Assembly (NCBI GenBank): GCA_026413225.1 | Contig: CM048554.1 | Coordinates: forward strand, 12,065,463 to 12,129,462 | DNA: 64,000 bases | Direction of reading: 5' to 3' | Source of the DNA: Otis tarda | Lineage: Eukaryota; Chordata; Aves; Otidiformes; Otididae | In this document: positions 1 to 13,400 of the stretch, piece after piece | How the letters are laid out: the number at the start of each line of letters is the position of its first letter | How positions within the stretch are numbered: the first letter of the stretch is position 1 | Translations under genes and position numbers: made by a program | The notes under the pieces: model-generated | What the model was told of the DNA's origin: nothing | Databases searched by the model: none | The model's input: the letters and a program-made list of their open reading frames with translations, nothing else

Positions 1-3000
1 AGCCAGGAGCATCATAAGGGGAGTGCGGTGCCGTGGGCAGGACAGGCTCCGGGGAGCACCACCCAGAGCATGCTGCCGCTGGTGGAAGGTGTCAAAGGGA
101 AGCCTTCCCCAAGACCAGCATCTCCTCTGCTCTCACCATGGCTGAGGAGGAGCCAGCTGAACCCTAATCCAAGAAAGGATGTACATTTTTCTGGAAGCTG
201 CACAGGCTTTAATAAGAGCCTAATCCAGGGCCTTATTACCCCATTTAAAAAAATAAAATTCCTTTTGAATTAACACATTTGCTCTCAGTTCAAATACATA
301 TTTCCCCTGACCCACAACTTCTTCCATGTGACATTCTTCGGAACTAGATTTTCCCAGGAACTTTTACTGAAAACAACTGTCTCACAGCTTCAGCAACAGC
401 CAGCCCAGCTCATACAGCCCTTTAGAGAAAATCTGGTAAAACTGATAGGTCATCCTTGGATGGCAGCTGCTGGGCACAGAGTGGGAGGAAGCTTGGACAG
501 AAGCTGGTCCCAACCAGGGGAAGGAAGCATTCCCGAGCATCCCTGGACTTGGTGCTGGGGTTGTCCACCCAATGGTGGTTTACAGACCACCCTCCTTTTC
601 CTTATCCCCTCATTTATTCACAGAATGAATCCCTTCAGAGGATGACAAGTGTAAACCCAGGTTTTGGTATCAGAAAGAGCAAGGTATACCTTTGCGTCCC
701 AGGAACAACATCATGCCTGGCTTTGCCAGCCCCATCCATCTTCCAGCCCAACAAGGAGGTGAGGCAGCCTGGGGGACTTGGGTTGCATCCTGGGCTGGGC
801 TACAAGACACACAAGCATTTGCCAGGGCCTTGAATTCCCTCTTCAGAAACTGAACTATTTTTTCAGGCTCTAGGCTTTTAAGGCCACCAGCTTTCCAAGA
901 AATTTAAAATCCAGTAAAATTCACCCAAATCCTATAATCTCTTGTGGAAACAACGGCTGGACAGATTATTACTGCTAAAAAGTTGGCAGGTTTCCAGCTC
1001 CACAAAATGCAGCTTTGCTGAAATAAAATCTCCTGTGGGCAAGGCCACGTACGGGTGGTTTTTAACAGCAAATGAAAATAAGGCATTTCAGAAAAAAAAA
1101 AAAAAGACCTTTAAAAATAGCATCAGGGCTATCTTTAGCCCTAGGGCTGGAAGGGGAAGGTTCATGGTTATTTTTCCCTCCTCCAGCTAAAAGAAAAATG
1201 GGCAGGCAGGATACTTTTAGGCTTTCTGTTCCTGCCACAGATGCAAAGAAAGCCACTTTTCCCAAAGCTGGCTGGAGCTCTGCCTGCCCCAGCTCTGCCA
1301 GAACAGTGCTTGGAAGGGTTTGGGCACTAGGAGCTTATTTGTGGGTGGCCAAGGCTGTTGCTAGCTCAGCCTAATCTTTTCAGGGCAGTTGCCAGGGTTT
1401 CTTGCAGGGAAGTTTGCAAAAGATTAACTGGGTGCTGCTGTGGCACCTCATCAACACTCAGAAAAAAAAAAAAGCCTTTTGAGGCTCCTCTCACAGCTCA
1501 TTTTGGAGTGATGAGAGCAGGGTGAAGAGTAGGCCCCGGTCCCATGCCACACATGGTAATGCAGCCACAGGAAAGGGGCTCACATGTCTCCCCATCTGAG
1601 CTGCTCCCTGGCTCTGGGGTGCATTGATGGGCAGGGACCCATCTCGATCCCTGGTGCCATCGCTCTTCTCCAAACTTTTCCCAAAGCCTTCATAATCTCC
1701 TGGAAGGCCAAGGATGACAACAGCTCAAAGCTCTCAAGGCATGGGTGCATGGTAACTTTAGAGAGGCATGACTGTGTTCTCAATTTTGGTCCCTTCCTAA
1801 CCATCCCTGATACATGGTTTGCCTCTAGTTCTGCCAGATGCAGAGATATTTGGGTGGGAATGGCTACCATAGTTTCAAGCGCTGGCACCCAAGTGGCAGA
1901 GGCTAGCTCAGAGCATGTCACTTGAAATGTGTTTGGCCTCATTTTTCCTTTATCCATCCTTTGGTACCTACCTACAATGACTTACACCCATCATTTGCAC
2001 TGTCCACTTAGAGTTTCATAAGACCTTTTTGCAATTCTCCAGTCCACCTTCTCCTTTAGCACCCTAAATAACTGTCCATCATCAAACTATCCCTTGGTTT
2101 TTAATGACTACATTAACCAGCCCAGGTCTAATGACACATGCCACAAGCAAGCTCCCTTCCTGAAGGGAAACACCCTCTCTGTTCTCCAGCTTTAATCATC
2201 TATAGGAGGACATTGCCTTTTATACCATAGCTCTTGAGCTTCCCTAGAAGCCAGGGGCAATATAAAACAGGCCACCCTTACCTATGCGATTTTTGAGTCC
2301 CTCATAGAACTCAAAAAGGTTTGTGAGACATAACTTCCCTCTACAGAAGCCCTGTTGACTCTCCCCAGTTAATTAATACATTAATTTTGTCCTGCAGTAT
2401 AGTCTCATCATTTGGCCAGTACAGACACCAAGGAAGTCCCTGAAGGCTCTCTTTCATGTCCTGTGGAAAGGCAGTGCAGCTGCCTTGGTCCAGGAGCTGT
2501 CTGCAAAGCTCTTGGCTTGCAGGATGCAAAACCTTCCAGGTCTCCTCATGCATTAACTACTGCACAGCCTAGCACCAACCCCTCACCTTGCCCAGACCCC
2601 TTAACCCACACATTAGTGGGGTTAATACCACTGTGGTAAAGAAGGCAGCTCATAGAGAGGCTGCTGGGAATGTACCAGCTGGGCTTTTGGAAATGCAGAG
2701 CTTATGAAATAGAAATCTAATGAACAGGGTGCTGGGCGAAAGAGTGGCTTATTTTCAAACAAAACAGTGTGATGGAATGACAAGAGGAATTGCATGACAC
2801 TGATTTTGTTATCTGTTAAATGTAAACAATAGCACACATTATTTTAGAAGAATTCACCTTTAACAGTATGGCAAAATATTCAGCATTTGAAAGCACCTGC
2901 CACATAGGAACACTTGCCAGGCACTACCAGCTCTTGAGTAGGCACCAGGAGCAGAGGCAGTAGTCCAACAATTCAGTAATCCACTTTTAGGCTTCCTAAT

Positions 3001-3059
3001 ACCTAAAGCCACAAGAGAAAATACTGATCCAGAATGAACTGACTCCACCAGTCCAATTT
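1..3059. other. Intergenic stretch, no supported gene
   Basis: Only short open frames without splice support or recognisable families occur here. Poly(A) runs lie at 1092-1105 and 1462-1473. A possible old LINE-like remnant is listed separately. Nothing else could be supported. Confidence 0.5.
2290..2375. repeat. Possible ancient LINE (CR1/L3-like) remnant
   Basis: The segment around 'gtgagacataacttccctct' followed by a 'gaagccctgttgactctcccc' type phrase resembles a motif that recurs in old CR1/L3-type repeats of amniotes. The match is from memory, short and diverged. It could be unique sequence. Confidence 0.22.
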
Positions 3060-3065
3060 TTTATT
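3060..3065 (-). terminator. Candidate poly(A) signal of the TspO-like gene
   Basis: AATAAA reads on the minus strand about 745 nt downstream of the stop codon at 3809. It is the first clear canonical hexamer I noticed there. No downstream GU-rich element was verified, so it is only a candidate for the 3' end. Confidence 0.35.
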
Positions 3066-3808
3066 CCCTCTCCTGCAACAGGCTTCCTTTGAAGCAGCAG
3101 GCTTTATCCCAGATCAGATGTCATCTTGTCTGTACATCTAAGCTCCTGGGCAGAGTGGCTACAAACCATCCCTTCAGGAGGAGGCATCCAGCAGCACAAA
3201 CTGTGCACTGCTCACTCTGCACAGCTCAGGGAAAAACCACCCATCACTTCTGCCTGACCCAGATCACATCTGTCTTACAGACAGAGCGGGAACAGCACAA
3301 ATCTTACTGTGAGTCCACAGAGGTGCTGACACAGTGACTAACTTAACTGAGAAAGTCAGGAAAAACCAGGGCAGGGACCCAGATATCTTCCCCTATGCTG
3401 AAAGTGAATGCATGTTCAGTTTCCAGAGCCACAAACTGAAATAATTTGAAGACTTGTAACTGTGTCAGGGGTAGTCAGTCACTCCTCCTCCCTCCTTGGA
3501 TACCAGACAGAACTGACACCACCAAGGCAGGTCTCCAGAGTCGTAGCATCTTTTTCCATCACAATTAATAGAAGCAGGAAAGGGCTGCCTGCAGGTTCAC
3601 TGACACCACAAGAGCTCGCAGGTGCCCAGCACTGAACAGCCAAAGGAATGACAGTTTGCAGACACAAGCTGTCCTCATTTGGAATGGTAAGAGAAATAAT
3701 TAGAGAAGAGCACAAGGCCATCAATACTGGAATAAAGTATCAGAGGATGCAGGATGTCCAATTTTTTTTTTTTGCTTTTAAAGTATCTGCCACAACATGC
3801 CAGATGTC

Positions 3809-6800
3809 TCAGGCCACTGTGCCTGATGGGTCTACAGTTCCTGCTGCTTCCAGCGGTCTCTTACAGTGTCTCCATGTCACTAGTCCCAGACGAACAGCAA
3901 AGATCAAACACGTCACCACCAGCAGCACAACTAGGAAAGAAACAGAAGCATGTTAGTGCAAAAGAGAGTGAGTGTCCCTTGTCATACCCCAGCTCCCAGT
4001 ACAGGAGGCATTCAGGGAAAGAGGAAAAAAGAACCCCCTTGTATAGAAGCTATTACCCCCCCCCCAAACCCTGAGTTGTATTCCAGAGTTTCCCAGCTAT
4101 CCAGTCAAACTTGCCCAACGCTTCCAGGTCAAGACATGTCTAAAAGCAGGAGGCTTTATGGACACAGAAATAAAAATGCATTACATTATACAGTTAAACT
4201 ATTCTTTGAGTGTTCTGTTAGAGAAACACACGCTGGTTTGGGAAAAGTGCATTCTTGCCCTACCAGCAAAACAAGCCAAACCATTAAGAACAAAGTTTTG
4301 CTGGTAGAAATGCACCCACTGTAGGAACACAGCTGTCTGCCAGAGATCACACATTCCCATTCCTGGTGGCCATAATCATCAGGAGAAGAGTCTCCAGCAC
4401 CCTCATGGCTTTGGCAGACAAGTTCTGCTGAATTCAGCTGGGAGCTTTTAGGCTTTATCAGGCTCCCAGCTACCCACCCTCTCCTTATAGCAAAAGAAAA
4501 CATGTACTGAAGTGGCTCTGATGGTGGTGCTGGTCCAGAAATTAGCTTTAGCCACTGTTAAGTGGCAGTGGAAAGGCTGAAGGGTGAGAATAGTCTCCCT
4601 TCTACTGATTCTGTGGTGGGAATGGGCACCTCCAACTGCTACAGTGGGATTCAGAGTTCACACAGCTGGCTCTTCCACACCAGCACAAAACTAATCACAA
4701 TGGCATAGCTTTTGCCAGGCTGTGATTGCACAGCATTTGTACAGCTTAAACCCTTTTACGATGGATGACTACATAGCTCAGCTACAGTAGCCCGCAGCCA
4801 CCAAATAATCCCAGGAAAATTTGCTAAGGCTAGCCTGAGGTCTGCATAGGAGGAGAGCATGCACAGAGTTTTGCATTGTGAACTTTAGATACACCACCTC
4901 CTTGGGTCAGAAAGTTATGCACTGCTCCTGTATGCCAAATGATACAGGGCAAAACATCCCACCCTGTGTCAGATGGAGCTACAGGAGGACCCAAGTGGAT
5001 TAAGGAGAACTGCAAGGCAAGTTTATTGTCCTAGGAAGTAAACTTGAGGCAACACAAGGTTTGAATCCAGCCCTAAGGCTCACAGGCAATGATTTATTCT
5101 CCACTATTCAGTTTGCAAAATAAATACCTTTTAATGAACCCCTAGTTCTGCCTTTTTTTAATGACAGTTTTGAAAAGGCTACTGTCTTTCTGTCTATAAC
5201 AGACAGAAGAGATATGGAAGCATTTGCTGGTTTTTGGTGGGTTTTTTTACAAGTTTGAAAGAGTCCAAAAGATTCACCTATAAAGGTGCCATTTGTTGTT
5301 GGGGATGAAAATGAGAAGTTCTTGCATGTGCTGCCAGTCAGAGCTATTATGACCACTGCGTAGATTGTAAGGTTATAGCGGACATACTTGTCAAGAAAGA
5401 AGTTTTCTAGATAAAACCTGTGAAGAAGAATGACAAAGTAAGCATTTCCTCCGTACATTTTTTCCATAGAAAGTTTAAGAAAGGAATTGGACCAAGTATT
5501 TTTTGCAGGCCAGTTTGGGCCACAGTCCAAACCTACAGCAGGTTGGGCTCATGCAAGTCATAGCAACCTGTTCCTGGCCTGCAGCATGTTCTTATTGGTA
5601 TTGCTGAGGATCAGGGAAGAAAAGCTCTGCCCAGGGTCCCTGTTCATCTGTCATAGATTGTAACAGAGACCTTTGTACTCAGCGTTGGTACAGTGACAGA
5701 CTATGAATTAACCAGGACAGAAGGCCCAACCCATTTGCAAAAGGCTTGATGGGAACCCATGAGGTTGCTTACCATATTATAAGCTCAAGAGCAAGGATGC
5801 TTAGAGAAGCAGTTGTTGCTACCTCATTGGACACGTCCCACTTGTAGATCAATACAACAGCAAAGTTCAGCAGAGTGGCTATGGTGGTCCACGTTGCGTA
5901 TAATGCCAGCCCGTTCTGGACCTGTCATGTAGCACAGCAAGATGACAAGCAGTAATATAAAAAAGTAACTTGTTTGTCTTGTGACCCATAGGTCCTGCGG
6001 CAGTTAAGCCAGCCTTCTGGACCAAGCTGCAGGGAAAGTCCCTCAACACAGAGAAGAGTTGAAGCCTTGGAGGCCCCAGAGATCCACCCCAGTGGCACTT
6101 GCAGAATTCACCATACAGAGCCCTGCAACCCTGGCAGGGGCTTCCCTCTGTACTCCAAAGCACACACAGTTTGCCTGGCTGCCCAGCCCAGCTGTTGCAG
6201 GCTGCTGTAGCTGGCAAAGAGAAAAAGTTTTCTGAATCTCAGCAACCTCCCAGCAAACAACTTGGCTACATGGAGCCTACAGCAGGAAATATCAAGGGCT
6301 GAAGTCACTCCTGAGTGAGGATGGGGAGCCCAGCTATTTCTGCTTCCCTGCATTATACTGTCACAGGAACTGAAATACAAGGCTGTAGAGCCTGCGCCCA
6401 GTTTGCACCGAGAGATTTGGAGACACTACCAGCAAAGCTAGTGATAACTTTTCTGTGAAGAGACTCCCAAGCTTTGCAGACCTCCCTCCATGGAAAATCC
6501 TCCCAGCACCTTGGATGTGCTTTTTCCAGCTGATTCACTTTCTCGGTGAGTAACATCAAGCAAAGGAACCAAAGGTGGTTAAAACACCCACAGCAGCCAC
6601 AGAAGGAACTGCAGTGTGAGGTGTCCTGCATAGGGAGGAAGGGATTGGGGTAGCAGGTTTGAGCTAGGAAGGAATTGAGGAGTGCTGGAGTATGAGTACA
6701 TTTCTCATTTTCTGTGTAGTTTGCCAAACACTCACTCTTTTCAGGGACAGCAGAAAAGTAATTTTCTTCCAGAATTTGGCAAAACTCAGAAAAGTAGCTG

Positions 6801-9800
6801 CATTTGAAACCATAAGCTGTGTACATTTCCCCATATAAGAAATACATCATTTCTGTAGTCAGATACCAGGGACATCATCAGCTACAGCAACAGAAGCCAC
6901 CCTTAGCAACGGCTTCTCCCTCTGCAAGAAATCTTTTTCTCCTCACTCCAAACACAAGTCTAGGATGAAGTTTCCATACTTCACCAAGAAAAAAAAATCA
7001 TTCTGTAGTAGCTGGAGAAGTATGAGGGATATACCTTGCTCTGGATGCCCAATGCTATTGGACATTCCCATGATGTCCAATAGGAAACCAAAGTGCAATT
7101 AAGTCTGTGTGCACCTGCAGCTGGTTCAAGTTAAAGGCAGGGCAGAGATCTTCCCTTATCCACCTCCTGCCATTGAATCTTTCATTCTTGATACCTTCAG
7201 CACAGTTGGGGTTTTTTTTAGCATTTACCAACAACCTAGCTTCCCAAATGCCACTTACTAGGATGCGGATAAGCCAGAGCTCGGCTTTGTGACCCTTCAC
7301 AAACCACGAGGAATGGATGCTCAGTGCTCGGTGTGAAACAAAGAGGGCAGCATACGTGGTAAGAGTGAGGGCTGCCAGGAACACCAGGGCTGGGAGGAGG
7401 TATCTAGAACAAAGAATACATGCACGCACACAATGTACAACACATTTTTTCCAATGGTGTCACAATGCCTTAACTCGTAGCTTAAGTGTCTGGCCTTTAC
7501 TGACTTTAAGTTAATCAGCCTTTAATAAAGGTAATCACTACATGTAGCACTCAATTTGACATACTGCTGTTTTATGCTGTTAATCACAAAGTTATTATTT
7601 TCCTGACTGCAACCAATTTCTTCACCTCTTGACAGCAGTGCTATTATAAGCTCTTCACGTGACCATGACTATGAAAACAATCCAAAGCAAGGAGCTTAAC
7701 TGTATTTACAAAGAGAGGCATGGCTCCTGTCCTCTCTGTTGGGGGGAACTACGGAAGAACAGCAATTCTGAGGAGATCTTAGACCTCAGAGCTGATCCAT
7801 CTCACAGGCAAGATGAAGACATGCAAAAGTCCCAAACTTTTATGAAGGCTACCTTTTGCCAGGCCTGCCACAGAGTTTTATAGGTATGATTAAGCATCCA
7901 CACATAGGGAAAAAGGTAAAATGAAGTATTGGGGCAGACCCAAGAAGAGGGTTAGAAAACATTTGGAAAAGGCAACTTACTCTCGGTCCCACAGAAAGAG
8001 CCATCCAACATTGAGGGCATTATTCAGAATCCATGCTACATAAAAAGGTACTGGCAGTAGGTCTGGCTTTATGTAGACACATCCAAGTTCATTCCTGCCA
8101 GGAAAAAGTGGGTATAAAGAAAGGAAAACAATGCCTGCATTGACCAAACTTTCCTAATCTCATTTTCTGGTACTAACAGGGACTCCTACATTGGAGTTAA
8201 ATATTTCAACTTAAATCAGACTATTTCTCCTCTCCATCCCTGTGGCTTTCCCCATCAGGATATTGTCCCACAGTACAGGACTTCTTGGTGGTCTCTGCAC
8301 CATCATACATTCAGTAAGTGCTAAGGGCTATATCACAGATGCTGCAAAGCTTGTGCTACTGGTGGTGATGGCAACAAACATGGTCATAAAATCACAGAAT
8401 CTTCAAGGTTGGAAAGGACCTCTAAGATCATCAAGTCCAACCATCAACCTAACACCACCATATCCACTAAACCATGTCCTGAAGTGCCACATCTACACTT
8501 TTTTTTAACATTCCAGGGATGGTGACTCCATCACTTCCTTGGGCAGCCTGTTCTAGTGCCTGACCACTCTTCTAGTAAATAAATTTTTCTTAATATCCAA
8601 TCTAGATCTCCCCTGTCACAACTTGAGTCCATCTCCTCTTGTCCTATCACTACTTACTTGGGAGAAGAGACCAATATCCACCTCCCTACAATCTCCTTTC
8701 AGGTAGTTGTAGAGAGTGATGAGGTCTCCCCTCAGCCTCCTCTTCTCTAGACTAAACAACCACAGTTCTCCCAGCCACTCCTCAAGATTTGTGCTCTAGG
8801 CCCTTCACCAGCTTCATTGCCTTTCTCTGGACATGCTCCAGCAACTCAACATCTCATGGTCATGGGATTTTAGCCCAGTTAACAGGGAAAAAAGGCTTAT
8901 AGTGAAAGTGTATGTTTTGTGTATGCATGCACACTTGCATATATACAAACTTGATCACTTGTACAGACATAATTCATTCTTCCCTCAACCTTTAGTGTTG
9001 GTCAGCGTCAACTGAACAACTTGCGTCACGTGAAAACAGCAGATACACAAGACTAAGTGGTCCACCTTGACACAAGAGCTGCAAGGTAACTCTCCCACAG
9101 AGACATCACAGAATATTACAGATATTGCATGACACTGCATGGAGTGGTTATTGATCTCATAGCCCCAGGAAAAGCTTCAATCTAGTTCAGTAACCCAAAA
9201 GGCTTCCCAACATCAATTCTGATTTCTAACAACAAGTAAACTCAGAAAGCATTAGCCCCATAATTCATTAGTTTTGCCCCTGTGGGTTCTCAGTTTCTAG
9301 CACTGGGTAAGTGCAGCTACTGGGTAACTGTCAGATCACATGGATCAGTGGAAATCAGGCTTCACAGAACAGTGAATGTGCTTTGTAACCTGTCCACATA
9401 ATTAGAGCAGTTCATATACACCTCTAAATTGCTTCCTGGCTTTGGATGCTGAATCTAAAAGATGCTCCAGAAGCAGAACTTCAGCATCTCAAGTCAAGAG
9501 GAATGGCAGTTGGCTTACTCTGATTCAAAACCCCAGAAAAGATAACAGACAGGAAGAGTCACTGTCCTGTATTTGTACTCTAAGTAGGGAAAATACCTTC
9601 GACAGATCCCTGACAAGGCGTAGAGAAGCCAGGCAAGCTGCCAGGCATAGATGACATTCCAGATGAGGAAAGTCCAGCCAGCTGGTGTGAAGTCAGTGTT
9701 GTACTTTGCTGAGATGTTTCCAGGGGTTGTCCGGAACAGACCTGCAGTGGTGAATGTTATTGCAGGCATACACATTACTACATACTAAGGATGGTGAAAG

Positions 9801-10457
9801 ACTGCTGGTTTCCTTCACCCTACAATCTTCCTCAAGGCTTAATCCACACCTCACTGGATTTGAGGGAGATGAGAAGATGCCTTTGGTGAAAACAAGCTGT
9901 GTATTGCTGTTGGATTGCCTTTAGAAACCAATTAAAGGATCACTGTCCCTGTGGGTAAACCTTTCCTCTTACACAGAACCAGAAAAGCCAGTTACATGTG
10001 AACGCCAGAGAAGCACCACATTGATTTCCAACAGGTTCAGCTGGGTAGCGTTCAAACCAAGGGCCCCTGCCCTCTATGAACCCTCAGCAGCAGCCCAAAC
10101 AGCTTCTGCCAAGGATACTAGGACAGCATACACAAAGACTACCCACAGCTAGATTCATGTTTCCCAGGGACAAGACCTTTGATTTCAAGGGACTGGATAA
10201 AGCTCAGGCACCTGGGTGTAACATGAGCTACTTCTTGCTCTGATCAAAGTGTATTTGGAGAAAAGATGGGGGTGACAAATAGGTCTAAGGCACCTTATGT
10301 CATTAAATCATATAATGCACAAGACCCACCTCTCCAAACAAGATAATTTGCTTGCATTACCTTTGAATATCCCAGTGGCATTTCCAGCATTCAGTACCAC
10401 CATCACTGTGAAAGCAGTCAGAGACAGAAACATCACCAAGATCTTCAGCTTGTTCAT
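3809..10457 (-). CDS. TspO/MBR-related multi-pass membrane protein, 7 coding exons, 303 aa
   Basis: Seven minus-strand exons join in frame: 10361-10457, 9597-9741, 7981-8094, 7259-7403, 5773-5921, 5278-5417 and 3809-3930 (912 nt with TGA at 3809-3811). Every junction has GT donor and AG acceptor, and all phases match. The product has about eight hydrophobic segments (roughly residues 5-23, 53-75, 93-115, 119-141, 171-193, 202-220, 231-244, 261-281) and a basic C-terminal tail. Residues 51-67, [17 protein letters not shown], resemble the tryptophan-rich motif of TspO/MBR tryptophan-rich sensory proteins, but the protein is about twice the length of classical TspO. Sequons occur at N26, N41, N232, N250 and N259. 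The ATG was chosen because it begins a hydrophobic segment and lies 6 nt after a good acceptor (AG at 10464-10465), so a 5' UTR exon probably lies further upstream. Ligand and compartment are unknown; the TspO relation is inference. I have no recognised symbol. The splice model is firm, the family call moderate. Confidence 0.85.
8384..8854 (-). mobile_element. CR1 LINE, 3' fragment, in intron of the TspO-like gene
   Basis: Read on the plus strand it begins with the reverse complement of the CR1 tail ('tcataaaatcacagaatc') followed by the 'aaggttggaaaggacctcta' block. It continues into the diverged C-terminal part of CR1 ORF2 up to the 'ggacatgctccagcaactca' region. The reading frame is broken by many substitutions, so it is an old 5'-truncated copy. 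It lies in the intron between exons 2 and 3 of the minus-strand membrane protein gene, in the same orientation as that gene. Confidence 0.9.
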
Positions 10458-10463
10458 TTTACC

Positions 10464-13400
10464 CTGCAATGAATTAGAGATATTATTTGGCTATCCTAAT
10501 GTACGTCCAGGTTCATTCTGTCTCCCAGAGACTGTTTTAAAATGGGGTTATTTATTATTCAACTGCTGGCTTCTACTGATGGTGTTTTAAGTTTTGTTTC
10601 TGATGAATACCTTAGCCCTTCTGATTGCAGAGGAAACCTGAAAACTCAAACAGGAAAAAAAAAATCAGAAAAGGAAAGAATCACATATGTACTTAAGAAC
10701 TAAGAAGGCCTTGTACGGGTTAGGGTGACCAGTTTGAGCTAGCCTCCCCTTGACAGTAGTCAGTATCAGCAGCCCAGAAAATAGTCAAAACAACATGGCA
10801 AGCAACAGATAGTCCCTAGAAAACTCTACTAGAAATCCTTGAGCTGCTGGAAGTGGCATCTTTAATAGTCTCTCATGGGTTTTCAAGACAGTAAACTCTC
10901 CAGATCCATGAAGTAATTTGATGATCTGGAAAAAAAAAAGCCTGTCTCATGATGTCTGAGCTTGGTTGTCAACTCTCTCTGCCAGCCCCTACTGCTGTAA
11001 AGGCCAAAAATCCTCATACAAGCTTCAGATGGAGAGCAAACACTACAAACACCAGGGACTGCTGTCTAGCTTCTGGACAACCCTGAAGCACAAAAACAGA
11101 GAGGCCTTGCTAGATTGCAGAATTTAAATAGGAACCTTTGGAGTGCCCAGCAAGCAGCCTGCTTTGCCACCACCCATCCCTTACTGGTGCGGTGCAAGAG
11201 GCAGAGCTCAGGTTTGCCTATGTATGTATTGCAAAGGTTTTAAGGCTTAAATAATTAGTGAGCAAGCATAAAAGAGGGATTCCACCTTATCTTACATCAC
11301 TATTGCAGCTCTACTGCCTATCAATTTTGCCCTTTTAGGAAGGGAATAGGAAAATAAAAATCTGGCTTCATGGCTGATTGCCTTTTAGTTCAGTATAGCT
11401 TTTCATCTGTACCCCTCTAATCCTATAACACCTTCAAAATAATCACTTACTTTCACAGTGGTGAAAGTACCTCCTCATCTACTGGCTACAAATAAGATTT
11501 AAATACTTCAGCAGGTATCAAGAACTTCATAGATTGTAAAATCTACATACTATTTTTTCAAGGTTTATAAGTAGTGACTTGAACTCTCCCAAGCAATATC
11601 CATTAGTCCAGCATTTGTTCTATCAAGGAAGATTTCTGTGCCACCTGTAAGAGTAGGCAAACATGCATCTGTACTGTAGGCAACAGCTTTATTCACCCTT
11701 GCAGCTCATCACTTGAACTGCCTTTTCTATATGATGGCACTTCAGTGCCTTCCAGGGTTGGCAGGAATAATACCTGAGTTGTTCCAAGCTGCTCAGAGGT
11801 GAAATAATAAATTCCAACTCCCACTTCAGTAGATGGTTTTATAGTTCCGGGCTTTGTTCATGAACTGAGCTGCATCCAGACACATCACAAGGAAGTGGGA
11901 GGGGAAATTCTGTTTTCTATAACTCCATACAAGCATTTCCATTTTCAGTTCCCGCTAAACACAAAACTTTTTTTTAAGATTAAAATCTTATATGGAAGAA
12001 ATAATTTAAGCCTAGATACCATATCTCAATTAGATTTATGTCAGTCAAATCCCAAATCAACGTGTTGTCAGTGTACAACATACCGTACACCTAACTAGTA
12101 AATTCTGAAAAGAAAAATCCACTTGTATTAAAGATATCATTTCTGACTCAGGAAGTAACGCACTTGCAGACTTCTGAAAGTCAGGAAAGTGTAGGAGAGG
12201 AAATATCACTGTATGCTTTTCCTGTTCTTATATTCTTTCCTTGAACATTGATTTTCGGCCACTCTAAACCAGTACATGGGACTAGATGGTCCTTTGATCT
12301 CACTGTCAGGCCAAATCTATGTTCTGCTGACAGTCCTGTAATTGACTCCCACACCACATTTCTTTTTTTATTAGGATATTTGGAAGAGACTTGATTACAC
12401 AGCTTCAGAGAAATCCATACTTGCTTAAAGGAGTCTGGGAGGAAAGTCTTACTTTTAAAACTAGTCAATAGTTTCACTACCATCTCCCACCTCCTGCCTC
12501 CCCCTAATTTACTGCCGGCAATAAATGTCTGCAATATTTCCCTGCCTGCAATTATTAGTCGCAAACACCCTTTAGAAGAATCATAAATATTACTCACAAG
12601 GATCCACACAGGCTTTTTGGCAGCGCCTTACAGCTGTAGTTCAGCTACCACGAGTGCTGGGGAGTCTCTTCTGCTCAACCTTATCTAAAGATATTTTACA
12701 CAACTTTCCACAGATTAATAACCATATATTATTTTTAAAAATCACGGCAGTTAGATATGCTTTCTGTCTGCGAGCTGCAGCCTCCAATTGGCTAAAGCCT
12801 CCAAAAACAAGCACTTACGCAAGAGTAATGTGATTACTTAACAAGGGCCTTTTATAACAGCCAGAGCAACGCACGCTTCCAGCTTGCTGACAGACAAAAA
12901 GGTAATAACTGTGTGCTCTCAGGCTCCCTCCTGCTTCATCCTTTACGATCTCTGCCACGAGGAGGGAAGCTGAGCACTCCAGCGCAAAATATTACAACTC
13001 AAAGTCATAGCTCCCACACTCCTGTGTGGGAGAGGGGACGTTTGCAGGGGTGGCTGCAGAAATGGCCCAGATTTGGGGTTTGGGAAAGCTGGATATGTTA
13101 CCTAGGAAGGTCTAGATCCTGTGAACAGCTACAGATCTTCCTATAGCCCCAGAGGGAGTTAAGAGCTGAGCTCCTCTCAGGACTTTGTAGTCAGTGGGCA
13201 TCTCATGGCATTAAACATTGTGTAGATACAAGTAACTTCTCTTGCACAGCAAGCACATGTGATCCTGTACTTCACATACTTCACATCTATTCCTTGCAGT
13301 GCAATGCATACTCCGTCGAAAATCCAACCTGGACTATAAGTAACGCCTAGAACTGATGGACTCTAGAAACACCACGGAAAAATCTTTGACATCAAAACCA

